Assembly: GCF_001544575.2 (NCBI RefSeq)
Contig: NZ_FCNY02000004.1
Location: forward strand, 310,001 to 374,000
Length of the DNA stretch: 64,000 nucleotides
Source of the DNA: Caballeronia cordobensis
Lineage (GTDB): Bacteria; Pseudomonadota; Gammaproteobacteria; Burkholderiales; Burkholderiaceae
Direction of reading: 5' to 3'
Part shown: piece after piece, positions 53,223-63,091 of the stretch
How positions within the stretch are numbered: position 1 is the first letter of the stretch
How the letters are laid out: each line of letters begins with the position of its first letter
The notes under the pieces: generated by a model
Database searches by the model: none
What the model was told of the DNA's origin: nothing
The model's input: only the letters and a program-made list of their open reading frames with translations
Program-made: the position numbers and the translations under genes

Positions 53223-55174
53223 GCCGGCTCAAGAAGATCACGGTCCTGACCTTGCTGTCGCTTCTGACGGCCTGCGCGAGCGAGATGCATCGCAAGGGGC
53301 TGGAAAACACGCTGTCGAACATGACGCCCGACGCGCAGCTCGATCTGCTCGCGCAGCAGACCGCGCAATATCCCGACGATCTCGAGATTCGAAGCTGGTA
53401 TCTGAGCTTGCGGCGGCGGCTGGAAGTCGATTATCTGAATCGCGCGACGGTCGCTTATCGCGCGGGCGATTCCGCGCAGGCGCTCGCGTGGGCGCGCAAG
53501 GCGCAAGAAGCCGCGCCCGGCGACGACGCCGCGCGCAGCATGATCGAGTGGATCGGGAAGCAGGCGCCGATCGATACCGCCGTGCAGTACGCCAGCACGA
53601 TCTATCTGGATCAGCCGCAGGAAGCGCTCGGCATTCTCAACGACGTGCTCGCGAAACAGCCCGGCAACGCCCGCGCCGCGCGCCTGCGCGATTCGATCGT
53701 CACGCCGAAGGGACAGGATCTCGCGCCGAAGCTGGACAAGGATCTCGATCAACCGATCACGGTGCAGTTCCGCGATCAGCCGCTCATCAGCATTTTCGAG
53801 CTCGTGTCGAACATCACGGGCCTGAACTTCACGTTCGATCGCGACGTGCAGGCCACTGCGCCGACGACCATCTTCGCGAGCAACACGCCGGTGAAGCAGG
53901 TGCTCTCGATGGTCCTGCAGGCCAATCAGCTCGCGAGCAAGGTCGTGAACGGCAACGCCGTGCTCATCTACCCGAAACGCCCGGACAAGGAAACCGAATA
54001 CAGGGATCTCGTGGTGCGCACGTTCTATCTCGAGAACGCGCAGGCCGCGCAGGTGCTCGCCTCGCTCAAGCAGATGGTCAAGACGCGCGACGCCGTGCTC
54101 GACGAGCGCACCAACGCGATCATCATGCGCGACTCGGCCGATACCGTGAAAGTGGCCGAACGCATCATCAAGGCGCTGGACGTGTCGCCCGCGGAAGTCG
54201 TCATCGATGCGCAGATTCTCGAAGTGACGTCGTCGGACCTGCTGAATCTCGGCATCAACTGGCCGAACGGCGCGAACTTCGCGCTGCAGCCGGTGCCGGA
54301 CGATCCGAACACGACGCCACGAGAAGCCGGCACGCTCACGCTTGCGCAATTGCGCAGCCTGAACAGCGGCGACGTGCTCGTGCGCATCGGGCCGCTCGGC
54401 ATCAATTTCCTGCAAAGCCAGGGCAAGACGAAGACGCTTGCGAATCCGAGCATCCGCGTGCGCAACCGCGAAAAGGCGAAGGTGCTGATCGGCGACCGGC
54501 TGCCCGTCGTCACGACGACGCTGTCCAGCAACTTCAGTTCGGAAAGCATCAATTATCAGGATGTCGGGCTGACGCTCGAAGTCGCGCCCGTGATCGCCGG
54601 CAACGACGAAGTGCAGGTCAAGCTGCACATGGAGGTGTCGAACGTGACGGACACGATCACGACCTCGACGGGACTCGTCGCGTATCAGATCGGCACACGC
54701 TCCGCCGACACCGTGATGAGCGTGCGCAACAACGAAACGCAGATGCTCGCGGGCCTGCTACAGCGCAACGAGCGCTCGGCGGGCAGCGGCTGGCCGGGCC
54801 TGAGCCGCGTTCCGGTGTTCGACCGCATTTTCGGCACGCGCGCCGACGACCAGCATCAGACCGAACTCGTGCTGCTGCTGACGCCGCGCATCGTGCGCAA
54901 TCAGGCGACGCCCGCGGGCAACGTGATGCAGTTCAACTCCGGCACGGAGACGCGCATCTCGACGGATCGCAATGTCATTGCGACGAACGACAGCGTGCGC
55001 ATGACGCCGTCATTGCCGCCGCCCGCGGCGGTCCCGCCCGCCGCGCCCGCCGCGCCTTCGCTGCCGCCGCCCGCGCCGCCGCCCGTCCCGGCGCCGCCGC
55101 CCGCGGCATTCCTGCTGCCGGTCGCGCCGCAGCAGCCGCCCGGCGGCGAAACGCCGCCGTTCACCCAGCCCTGA
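53219..55174 (+). CDS. gspD: outer-membrane secretin lipoprotein with TPR-like N-terminus (GspD/MshL-like)
   Basis: A 651-aa secretin. The signal is a lipobox, LLSLLTAC with Cys19. Residues about 25-165 form TPR-like helices (YRAGDSAQALAWARKAQEAA). An N0/STN-type domain follows (PITVQFRDQPLISIFELVSN), then an N1 domain (VRTFYLENAQAAQVLASLKQ), then the barrel-forming secretin core (LANPSIRVRNREKAKVLIGD, YQDVGLTLEVAPVI, ELVLLLTPRIV). The tail is Pro-rich. The TPR head and lipid anchor are more like MSHA-type than classical GspD. It forms the export channel. Confidence 0.93.
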   Translation: MSRLKKITVLTLLSLLTACASEMHRKGLENTLSNMTPDAQLDLLAQQTAQYPDDLEIRSWYLSLRRRLEVDYLNRATVAYRAGDSAQALAWARKAQEAAPGDDAARSMIEWIGKQAPIDTAVQYASTIYLDQPQEALGILNDVLAKQPGNARAARLRDSIVTPKGQDLAPKLDKDLDQPITVQFRDQPLISIFELVSNITGLNFTFDRDVQATAPTTIFASNTPVKQVLSMVLQANQLASKVVNGNAVLIYPKRPDKETEYRDLVVRTFYLENAQAAQVLASLKQMVKTRDAVLDERTNAIIMRDSADTVKVAERIIKALDVSPAEVVIDAQILEVTSSDLLNLGINWPNGANFALQPVPDDPNTTPREAGTLTLAQLRSLNSGDVLVRIGPLGINFLQSQGKTKTLANPSIRVRNREKAKVLIGDRLPVVTTTLSSNFSSESINYQDVGLTLEVAPVIAGNDEVQVKLHMEVSNVTDTITTSTGLVAYQIGTRSADTVMSVRNNETQMLAGLLQRNERSAGSGWPGLSRVPVFDRIFGTRADDQHQTELVLLLTPRIVRNQATPAGNVMQFNSGTETRISTDRNVIATNDSVRMTPSLPPPAAVPPAAPAAPSLPPPAPPPVPAPPPAAFLLPVAPQQPPGGETPPFTQP

Positions 55175-55195
55175 CCGACATGCGGACCGCACGCC

Positions 55196-55663
55196 ATGCA
55201 ACGAGGCTTCACGATCATCGAGATGCTGGTCACGCTCGCCATCCTCGCGGTTCTGGCGACGGTGGCCGCGCCGCTCGTGCAGATCGCCGCGCAACGGCAG
55301 AAGGAAGACGAGCTGCGGCGCGCGCTCTGGAGTATCCGCGATGCCATCGATGCCTATAAGGCCGCCGGCGACGCCGGCAAGTTCGATCGCGCGCCCGGCG
55401 ACTCCGGCTATCCGCCGAAGCTCGACACGCTGGTGGCGGGCGTCGTCGACAAGACCAGTCCGGCGGGCGCGCGCATCTATTTCCTGCGACGCGTTCCACG
55501 CGATCCGATGTGCGATTGCCCGAGCAAATCGGACGAGCAGACCTGGGGCAAGCGCAGCTACGCGAGCCCGCCCGAGTCGCCGGGCGAAGGCAACGATGTC
55601 TACGACGTCTATTCGTTATCCGAAGGAGCCGGGCTCAACGGCATTCCTTATCGCAAATGGTGA
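55196..55663 (+). CDS. minor pseudopilin (GspG/H-type)
   Basis: A 155-aa prepilin-like protein with a very short leader: MQRG then FTIIEMLVTLAILAVLATVA, with Glu at +5 and cleavage at Gly4/Phe5. The C-terminal part (RRVPRDPMCDCPSKSDEQTW, GIPYRKW) resembles GspG-type domains and contains a Cys pair. It is located 21 bp after the secretin. Probably a pseudopilus component; role in the tip or shaft is unknown. Confidence 0.9.
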   Translation: MQRGFTIIEMLVTLAILAVLATVAAPLVQIAAQRQKEDELRRALWSIRDAIDAYKAAGDAGKFDRAPGDSGYPPKLDTLVAGVVDKTSPAGARIYFLRRVPRDPMCDCPSKSDEQTWGKRSYASPPESPGEGNDVYDVYSLSEGAGLNGIPYRKW

Positions 55664-55668
55664 GCGCG

Positions 55669-56046
55669 ATGTGGAGAAAGATTCGGCGCGGCTTCACGCT
55701 GATTGAACTGCTGGTGGTGCTGGCGATCATCGCGACGCTGCTCACGCTCGTCGTGCCGCGCTACTTCGGCCAGGCGGACAAGGCGAAGGAGACGGTGCTG
55801 CATCAGAACCTCGCCGCGATGCGCGATTCCATCGATCACTTTCGCGCGGACCAGGGGCGTTATCCGCAAACGCTCGACGAGCTGGTGCAGAAGCGCTATC
55901 TGCGCGAAGTCCCGATGGACCCGGTCGCGCAGAGCCGCACGGCATGGACGGTCGAGCAGCCCGCCGACGGCACGCCGGGCGTCTACAACGTGCGCAGCGG
56001 CGCGAAAGGCAAGGCGAAAGATGGCACGAACTACAGCAGTTGGTAG
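55669..56046 (+). CDS. minor pseudopilin (GspG-like)
   Basis: A 125-aa prepilin-like protein: MWRKIRRG then FTLIELLVVLAIIATLLTLV, with Glu at +5. The segment RFADQ-type RADQGRYPQTLDELVQKRYL and EVPMDPVAQSR is typical of GspG/H-like pseudopilins. ATG 55669 has GGTGA five bases upstream, while the in-frame ATG 55657 would overlap the previous stop. Its end overlaps the next gene by 26 bp. Confidence 0.9.
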   Translation: MWRKIRRGFTLIELLVVLAIIATLLTLVVPRYFGQADKAKETVLHQNLAAMRDSIDHFRADQGRYPQTLDELVQKRYLREVPMDPVAQSRTAWTVEQPADGTPGVYNVRSGAKGKAKDGTNYSSW

Positions 56047-56515
56047 GCGGCGCGGCCGGCAGCGCGGCTTCGGCATGTTGTGGGCGCTGGTATGCGTGGC
56101 GCTCATCGGCATCTATTTGATGGAAGTGGGCACCGTGTGGACGACGCAGGTCAAGCGCGCGAAGGAAGACGAGTTGCTGCGCCGTGGCGATGCGATTCGC
56201 CGCGCGATCGTCGCCTACGTGCAGGCGGACCAGAGCGGCGCGTATCCGAAGAGCTTTGACGATTTGCTGCGCGATCCGCGCGTGTCTTTCGTGCGGCGCT
56301 TTCTGCGCGAACCCTATGCCGATCCGATGACGAACGGCGAATGGCTCTTCGAGCGCGGACCGGGCGGCGAGTTGTACGGCGTGTACAGCGCATCGGGGGA
56401 CGAGCCGTTGAAGAAAGACGGCTTTCCCGATCAATACGCGGGCTTCGCCTTGAAGCCGACGTATCAGGAGTGGAAGTTCACAAACTTTCCGGAGCGAAGT
56501 ATGAGCCGGCGATAG
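56021..56515 (+). CDS. atypical pseudopilin lacking Glu+5 (GspK-like position)
   Basis: A 164-aa protein. It begins MARTTAVGRRRGRQRG followed by FGMLWALVCVALIGIYLMEV, a prepilin-type leader and helix in which the usual Glu at +5 is Trp. Among T2SS proteins, absence of Glu5 is typical of GspK, the tip pseudopilin, though GspK is longer (about 300 aa). The remainder (RGDAIRRAIVAYVQADQSGA, SFDDLLRDPRVSFVRRFLRE) resembles GspG-like proteins. Possible tip subunit; it is the last gene of the operon. Confidence 0.85.
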   Translation: MARTTAVGRRRGRQRGFGMLWALVCVALIGIYLMEVGTVWTTQVKRAKEDELLRRGDAIRRAIVAYVQADQSGAYPKSFDDLLRDPRVSFVRRFLREPYADPMTNGEWLFERGPGGELYGVYSASGDEPLKKDGFPDQYAGFALKPTYQEWKFTNFPERSMSRR

Positions 56516-56545
56516 CGCGAGGCGGCCTCGCGTGGAGGAAACGAC

Positions 56546-58513
<1,968 letters not shown>

Positions 58514-58522
58514 CAGTCACGC

Positions 58523-59383
58523 TCACCGGCCGCTTCGATAGCGGTCGGCGAGCGCCTTCACGCGCGCCACGTAGGCCGTGGTTTCGGCATAGGGCGGCAC
58601 GCCGCCGTAGCGGTCGACGGCCGCCTCGCCGCTGTTGTAGGCGGCGAGCGCGCGATCCAGATCGTTGCCGAAGCGTTTCATCAGCCACGAAAGATACTGC
58701 ACGCCGCCGCGGATGTTCTGCGCGGCGTCGAAGGGATCGCGAACGCCGAAGCGCAGCGCCGTCGACGGCATCAGTTGCATGAGCCCCTGCGCACCCGCGC
58801 GCGACAGCGCGTTCGCCCGATACGCCGATTCCGCGTGGATGACGGCGCGCACGAGCGCACTGTCGACGCCGAACGTAGCCGCGCTGGCGTCGATCTCCTG
58901 CTGGTAGGCGCGTTGGTCGAGCAGCAGCGTCGCGACGTTGACGGGCGCATCGCGCGCGCAGAGATGGCAGGTCTCGATGAAATGTAGCTGAATCACTGTC
59001 ACGTCGCGCGGCGCGCGTTCCGGCATGCGCGTCAGATAGTGACGCACGCCGTCTTCGACGTAGCTGTAGATGCGCGTCGTGGATTCCCGTCGCGACAGGC
59101 TCGCGAGGCGCGGCGTCTCTTTCTTTTCGCCTGACTTAGCGTCCGCTTGCGCGCCCGAAGCCCCGACGGGTGGGCTCCATTGCCACGACATATTCACGCG
59201 GCTGCAATTCGCCTTGTCCGCGTGTACGCTGACGTAGCTCACCGAGTTGTCGTCGCCTTCGCATCGGAGCATCGAGGCGGCGTGCGCGGTCGACGCCGCC
59301 GCGATCCATCCGCACGCGAGCGCGCAGCCGATCGAGCGGCGCACACCGGATGCCGAAACGATGATCGTCGCTGCGCGTCGCAT
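58523..59383 (-). CDS. lytic transglycosylase (SLT family), exported
   Basis: A 286-aa protein with a signal peptide (about 1-35, cleavage near AHAAS). The C-terminal SLT domain has the catalytic glutamate in VIHAESAYRANALSRAGAQG, then LMQLMPSTALRFGV, FDAAQNIRGGVQYLSWLMKR and LAAYNSGEAAV. It cleaves peptidoglycan to 1,6-anhydro-muropeptides and is often placed near envelope-spanning machines to open the wall. It is convergent with the GH19 chitinase, 9 bp apart, and could assist the secretion system. Confidence 0.92.
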   Translation of the reverse strand: MRRAATIIVSASGVRRSIGCALACGWIAAASTAHAASMLRCEGDDNSVSYVSVHADKANCSRVNMSWQWSPPVGASGAQADAKSGEKKETPRLASLSRRESTTRIYSYVEDGVRHYLTRMPERAPRDVTVIQLHFIETCHLCARDAPVNVATLLLDQRAYQQEIDASAATFGVDSALVRAVIHAESAYRANALSRAGAQGLMQLMPSTALRFGVRDPFDAAQNIRGGVQYLSWLMKRFGNDLDRALAAYNSGEAAVDRYGGVPPYAETTAYVARVKALADRYRSGR

Positions 59384-59553
59384 GGCCTGACCTTTAACGT
59401 GATTCGCAAAGCACGGTTCGCATCGCGCACGGCGGCATCGGAATCATGCGCCCGCGCGCACAACAGTCGCTACGTTTGTTTCCAACAACGTCGTTGTCTT
59501 TCGCGCCGCCCTGTGCTTCCATGGAGGCGCACTCTCTTTCTCCCGACGCCCAC

Positions 59554-60414
59554 ATGAGCACGATTCCCCGTTTCGATGCCGCATGGCAGACCTGGCTCGA
59601 CGACAACCTCCGGCGCGGATGCACGCATCAATCGATGATCGACGCGATGATCGCCAGCGCGTTCCATCCGAATGCGGCGCGCTCGATACTCGCCCGCCAT
59701 CTCGCGGGCGAAGCAGTCGGACAGCATGACGATGCAACCGCCGACTACGTCTACGGCAAGCCGATGCTGCCGCCGGGCCGCGTGCTCGTCGCGAGCGATT
59801 GCGAGTCGTCGAAACTCTTCAGTTGCGATGAGCCCGTCGTCGCGCTGCTCGCCGATGTCTTGAGCCCCCGTGAATGCGACCGGTTGATCGAGATCGGCCG
59901 CGAACGGGTGCAGCGCTCGTCGGTGGTCGATCCTGACTCGGGCGGTGAAGTGCTGATCGATGCGCGCAAGAGCGAAGGCGCGTTCGTGAACGGTTCGACC
60001 GATCCGCTCGTCGCGACCATCGACCGCCGCATCGCCGAACTCGTGCAGCAGCCCGTCGAGAATGGCGAAGACTTGCACATCCTGCGCTACGGCGCGGGCG
60101 GCGAGTATCGCCCGCACTTCGACTACTTTCCTGAGGAACAAGCAGGCAGCAAGCACCACATGCAACGCGGTGGTCAGCGCATCGCAACGCTGATTCTGTA
60201 TCTGAATCAGGTGGAAGACGGTGGCGACACGACGTTCCCGGATATCGGCCTGACCATTCATCCGCGACGCGGCGCGGCGTTGTATTTCGAGTATGTGAAC
60301 GCGCTCGGCCAGACCGATCCCAGGACGCTGCATGCCGGCATGCCCGTCGAACGCGGCGAAAAATGGATCGCGACGAAGTGGATGCGGCGCGGGCGCTTCC
60401 GGACGCAAGACTGA
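59554..60414 (+). CDS. prolyl 4-hydroxylase-like 2OG-Fe(II) oxygenase
   Basis: A 286-aa protein. The C-terminal catalytic domain has the iron ligands His188, Asp190 (HFDYFPEEQ) and His260, and the 2-oxoglutarate-binding Lys270 (RTLHAGMPVERGEKWIATKW). The arrangement matches eukaryotic and bacterial prolyl 4-hydroxylases. No signal peptide. ATG 59554 (MSTIPRF) lacks a clear Shine-Dalgarno; ATG 59521 would add 11 residues. Its nearness to two proteins with very long Pro/Thr linkers is suggestive, but the target protein is unknown. Confidence 0.88.
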   Translation: MSTIPRFDAAWQTWLDDNLRRGCTHQSMIDAMIASAFHPNAARSILARHLAGEAVGQHDDATADYVYGKPMLPPGRVLVASDCESSKLFSCDEPVVALLADVLSPRECDRLIEIGRERVQRSSVVDPDSGGEVLIDARKSEGAFVNGSTDPLVATIDRRIAELVQQPVENGEDLHILRYGAGGEYRPHFDYFPEEQAGSKHHMQRGGQRIATLILYLNQVEDGGDTTFPDIGLTIHPRRGAALYFEYVNALGQTDPRTLHAGMPVERGEKWIATKWMRRGRFRTQD

Positions 60415-60870
60415 TACGCCCGCTTGCGGCTGAATTGCGCCGCGCTTCCCACAATCGAAACGATGAGCGCAGCGATGTGCGCCGATATCCGTGCATCGCG
60501 AGTTTTCCCGTGAAGAGTCGCAGATGAAACGCCGAGGTTCAAGCTGTACGGACAGGCAGGCAGCAATTCGACGATACACCAAAAATATTGCTTGGTATAT
60601 CTAACTTAATACATCGTCAATCGAGAACGGATGAGTTTCATTCCAGTCGCTCATTTCCAAAAGATGACGCAAATCGAAACGCCAATTCGCTTCAATCGAC
60701 GCTTCGATAACATCCTTGCCTTCAATCGGGCCTCGACTGTGCAATAACGCGTTCAATAAGAGTCATCTCATTTATTCTTAAGCTCGTCTGACGTAACTTT
60801 CTGTCATCGGTCGATGCCATCTCGCGGTTCGAAGAGAGCGCATTGCAAGCAATGGATACGGAGGTTCATC
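60415..60870. other. 456-bp AT-rich regulatory region before the fimbrial operon
   Basis: No gene is seen. The AT-rich part 60560-60620 includes TATATCTAACTTAATACA and probably contains a promoter. A CATTGC-AA-GCAATG palindrome (60841-60854) sits just before the Shine-Dalgarno of the next gene. Confidence 0.55.
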
Positions 60871-61311
60871 ATGAAGAGCAAGCTGTGCGGCACGTCGACG
60901 CTCATCGCGTGCGCGGTGTTGACGATGCTCGATATGCCGGGCGCGCGGGCGGCGGGCCGGTCCGCGTCGTTCGAAGTCGGACTGACCGTTCACGATACGT
61001 GCACAGTCACGGCCGTGACGCCGGATGCCGGCTCCGCGCCGCGCGATCTCACGGTGAATTGCAGCGGTCGCACGTCGCCTTACGTCCTGCAGGACGGCGA
61101 CTTCGAACCGAAGTTCGGCAAAGTCGTGCGCGCGCTCGCGGGTGAAAGCAACACGCCCGGCGCGCGCTACGCGCTGGATCACGACTCCGCGCAGGCCGCA
61201 GTGATCAGAGCCGCGCACCGCCGCGCCGCGCAAGCCACGAATGCCGATGAAGGCGCGCCCGATGCAGCCGACGATGTTCCGAATGTCGTCACGACCACGG
61301 TCGTGTTCTGA
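60871..61311 (+). CDS. small secreted SCPU-like/pilin-like protein, divergent
   Basis: A 146-aa protein with a signal peptide (MKSKLCGTSTLIACAVLTML, ending GARAA). The mature start GRSASFEVGLTVHDTCTVTA parallels the SCPU pilin at 61538 (KSATFQVSLTVEADCAISAN), and both end with a T-V-x-F strand. The middle, however, is a hydrophilic Ala-rich stretch (RAAHRRAAQATNADEGAPDA) not expected in a pilin. It may be a degenerate or specialised pilin. ATG 60871 follows GGAGG. Confidence 0.8.
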   Translation: MKSKLCGTSTLIACAVLTMLDMPGARAAGRSASFEVGLTVHDTCTVTAVTPDAGSAPRDLTVNCSGRTSPYVLQDGDFEPKFGKVVRALAGESNTPGARYALDHDSAQAAVIRAAHRRAAQATNADEGAPDAADDVPNVVTTTVVF

Positions 61312-61327
61312 GCAGCGTGTCGTATTG

Positions 61328-61356
61328 AAGGGCGACTTCCCGAAGCCGCCCTTTTT
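61328..61356 (+). terminator. intrinsic terminator
   Basis: AGGGCGACTTC pairs with GAAGCCGCCCT (one mismatch) across a 2-nt loop, followed by TTTTT. It separates the divergent pilin-like gene from the SCPU pilin gene, so the first gene may be transcribed separately or act as a high-copy proximal message. Confidence 0.7.
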
Positions 61357-61537
61357 CGTTTGCGCTCGCCTTTGATTCGATTTCGTCAACACCATGTTTT
61401 GGAGAGGCGTACGCGACTTAGGAATCGTCGCATTCACTCTCAATTCCCATCTCATTAATCTGTTCACATGTCGACGGGCAACGGAAACACGCCCGCCACG
61501 GCAAGCCTTCCGACATCCACATAGAGAGAGTTCAAAC

Positions 61538-62044
61538 ATGAAGATCACGTTCGCCAAAGTCGCTATGGTCGCCGTCATGAGTGCAGCCGCGTTGTCCGTC
61601 GCGCCGAGTTCGTTCGCAGGCACCAAGAGCGCCACGTTTCAGGTTTCGCTCACCGTCGAGGCCGACTGCGCGATTTCGGCGAATCCGCTGAACTTCGGCA
61701 CGACCGGCGTGATCGACAACAATCTCGATCAGACGACCAGCCTCGCCGTCACCTGCACGAAGGGCACGCCGTACACGGTCGCGCTCGACGCCGGTTCGGC
61801 CACGGGCTCGGACATCAGCAACCGCCTGCTCAAGGGCACCACGGGTTCGGACACCGTGACGTACAACCTCTATCGCGACGCCGGCCACACGCAGGTCTGG
61901 GGTCAAACGACCGGCAGCGACGTCGTGACGGGCACCGGCAACGGCGACGCCCAGTCGATCACCGTCTACGGCCGCGTTCCCGCGCAAGCGATGCCCACCG
62001 CCGATACGTACACGTCGACGGTTACGGCTACCGTTGCGTTCTGA
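61538..62044 (+). CDS. spore coat U-domain (SCPU) fimbrial subunit
   Basis: A 168-aa exported SCPU-domain protein. Signal peptide MKITFAKVAMVAVMSAAALS with cleavage near SSFAG. The mature protein has two cysteines (EADCAISANPLNFGTTG and AVTCTKGTPYTVALDAG) expected to form the pilin disulfide, and ends with the donor-type strand STVTATVAF. It is the probable structural subunit of a chaperone-usher surface fibre. ATG 61538 has AGAGAG upstream. Confidence 0.92.
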   Translation: MKITFAKVAMVAVMSAAALSVAPSSFAGTKSATFQVSLTVEADCAISANPLNFGTTGVIDNNLDQTTSLAVTCTKGTPYTVALDAGSATGSDISNRLLKGTTGSDTVTYNLYRDAGHTQVWGQTTGSDVVTGTGNGDAQSITVYGRVPAQAMPTADTYTSTVTATVAF

Positions 62045-62136
62045 GACGCTCATCGAAGCACGATGCGCGGCGCTTGCCATCATGCGTGATTCGCACTATC
62101 AATGACTGACGGTCGGCCAGTATCCGGAGGTCAACG

Positions 62137-62850
62137 ATGCGACGCGTGTTCCTCTGCGCGCTAACGGTTTCGCTAGCGCTTCACGCCAGCTCGCCGGACG
62201 CCGCGTCATTGCAGATTTCGCCCGTCTCCATTCGTCTCGATGCAACCGAAGCCGGCAAGACCATCGAATTGAGCAACGAAGGCGATCAGCCCATCAATGC
62301 ACAAGTGCGCGTCTTCAGTTGGGATCAGGTCGACGAGAAAGAATCGATCGTCCCGACGCGCGATCTGATCGCCAGTCCGCCCATTGCGCCGATTGCGCCT
62401 GGCGCGAAGCAAGTCGTGCGCGTGATCCGCGTCGATCGCACCGCGCCGCCCGCGGAGCGAACCTACCGGCTTTTGATCGACGAACTGCCCGCAGCGGGCG
62501 CGGAAACCGCAAACGCGGTTCAGTTTCGATTTCGATACTCAGTACCCCTTTTTATTTCGGCTGCCGGCGAAGAAGGCGCGCCGGAGCTGCACTGGTCCAT
62601 CGTTCAGAAAAACGGTCAGCCGTTCCTGCGCGTGAGCAACAGCGGCAAGCTGCATGCGCAACTGAGCGCGATCACCATCAGGACGGCGAGCGGCGACGTG
62701 CCGCTTTCCTCCGGATTGCTCGGCTATGTGCTCGCGGGCCGCGTGCGCGCGTGGTCGCTCGCCGACATCAAACTGAAAGGCGCGGCTAGCGGCGTGAAAG
62801 CGAGCGTCAACGGCAAGCCGCAGGACGCGAGGATCGAACCGGCGCAGTGA
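62137..62850 (+). CDS. PapD-like periplasmic fimbrial chaperone
   Basis: A 237-aa chaperone with a signal peptide (MRRVFLCALTVSLALHASSP, cleavage near DAAS). The N-terminal immunoglobulin domain has the conserved Arg in QISPVSIRLDATEA and Lys in APIAPGAKQVVRVIRVD, the residues that anchor the pilin C-terminus. The second domain ends around SGVKASVNGKPQDARIEPAQ. It stabilises SCPU subunits by donor-strand complementation until delivery to the usher downstream. ATG 62137 follows GGAGG. Confidence 0.93.
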   Translation: MRRVFLCALTVSLALHASSPDAASLQISPVSIRLDATEAGKTIELSNEGDQPINAQVRVFSWDQVDEKESIVPTRDLIASPPIAPIAPGAKQVVRVIRVDRTAPPAERTYRLLIDELPAAGAETANAVQFRFRYSVPLFISAAGEEGAPELHWSIVQKNGQPFLRVSNSGKLHAQLSAITIRTASGDVPLSSGLLGYVLAGRVRAWSLADIKLKGAASGVKASVNGKPQDARIEPAQ

Positions 62851-62921
62851 CCGGTTGATGGCGTCGGCCGCGCGCAATCGTACTGTTTCATAGTGACCCC
62901 CGCGAGCGGACTCTGGAGACG

Positions 62922-63065
62922 ATGATGACACGCCATAAAGAACCCTTCCGCGCAGTCATGCCAAACGGGAAACAGGCTCGCGACCTGTCCACGATTTTAC
63001 TCTACTCAATTGTTTCGCATAACTACGCGATATTTAAATTTGCCACGCGACATGATCGTCGATAA
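62922..63065 (+). CDS. possible 47-aa small ORF in the chaperone-usher gap
   Basis: The frame begins MMTRHKEPFRAVMPNGKQAR behind a GGAGAC four bases upstream and ends in TAA at 63063. It has a mildly hydrophobic stretch (LSTILLYSIVSHNYAIFKFA) and is otherwise unlike any family I know. It could be a leader peptide controlling usher translation or a chance frame. Confidence 0.25.
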   Translation: MMTRHKEPFRAVMPNGKQARDLSTILLYSIVSHNYAIFKFATRHDRR

Positions 63066-63091
63066 GCGCAACAAAGGACGTTCCAGTCGCC

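Noticed and set aside
60778..61635. A 285-codon minus-strand frame over the pilin genes
   Set aside because: It is antisense to two exported pilin-like genes with clear signal peptides and Shine-Dalgarno sequences.
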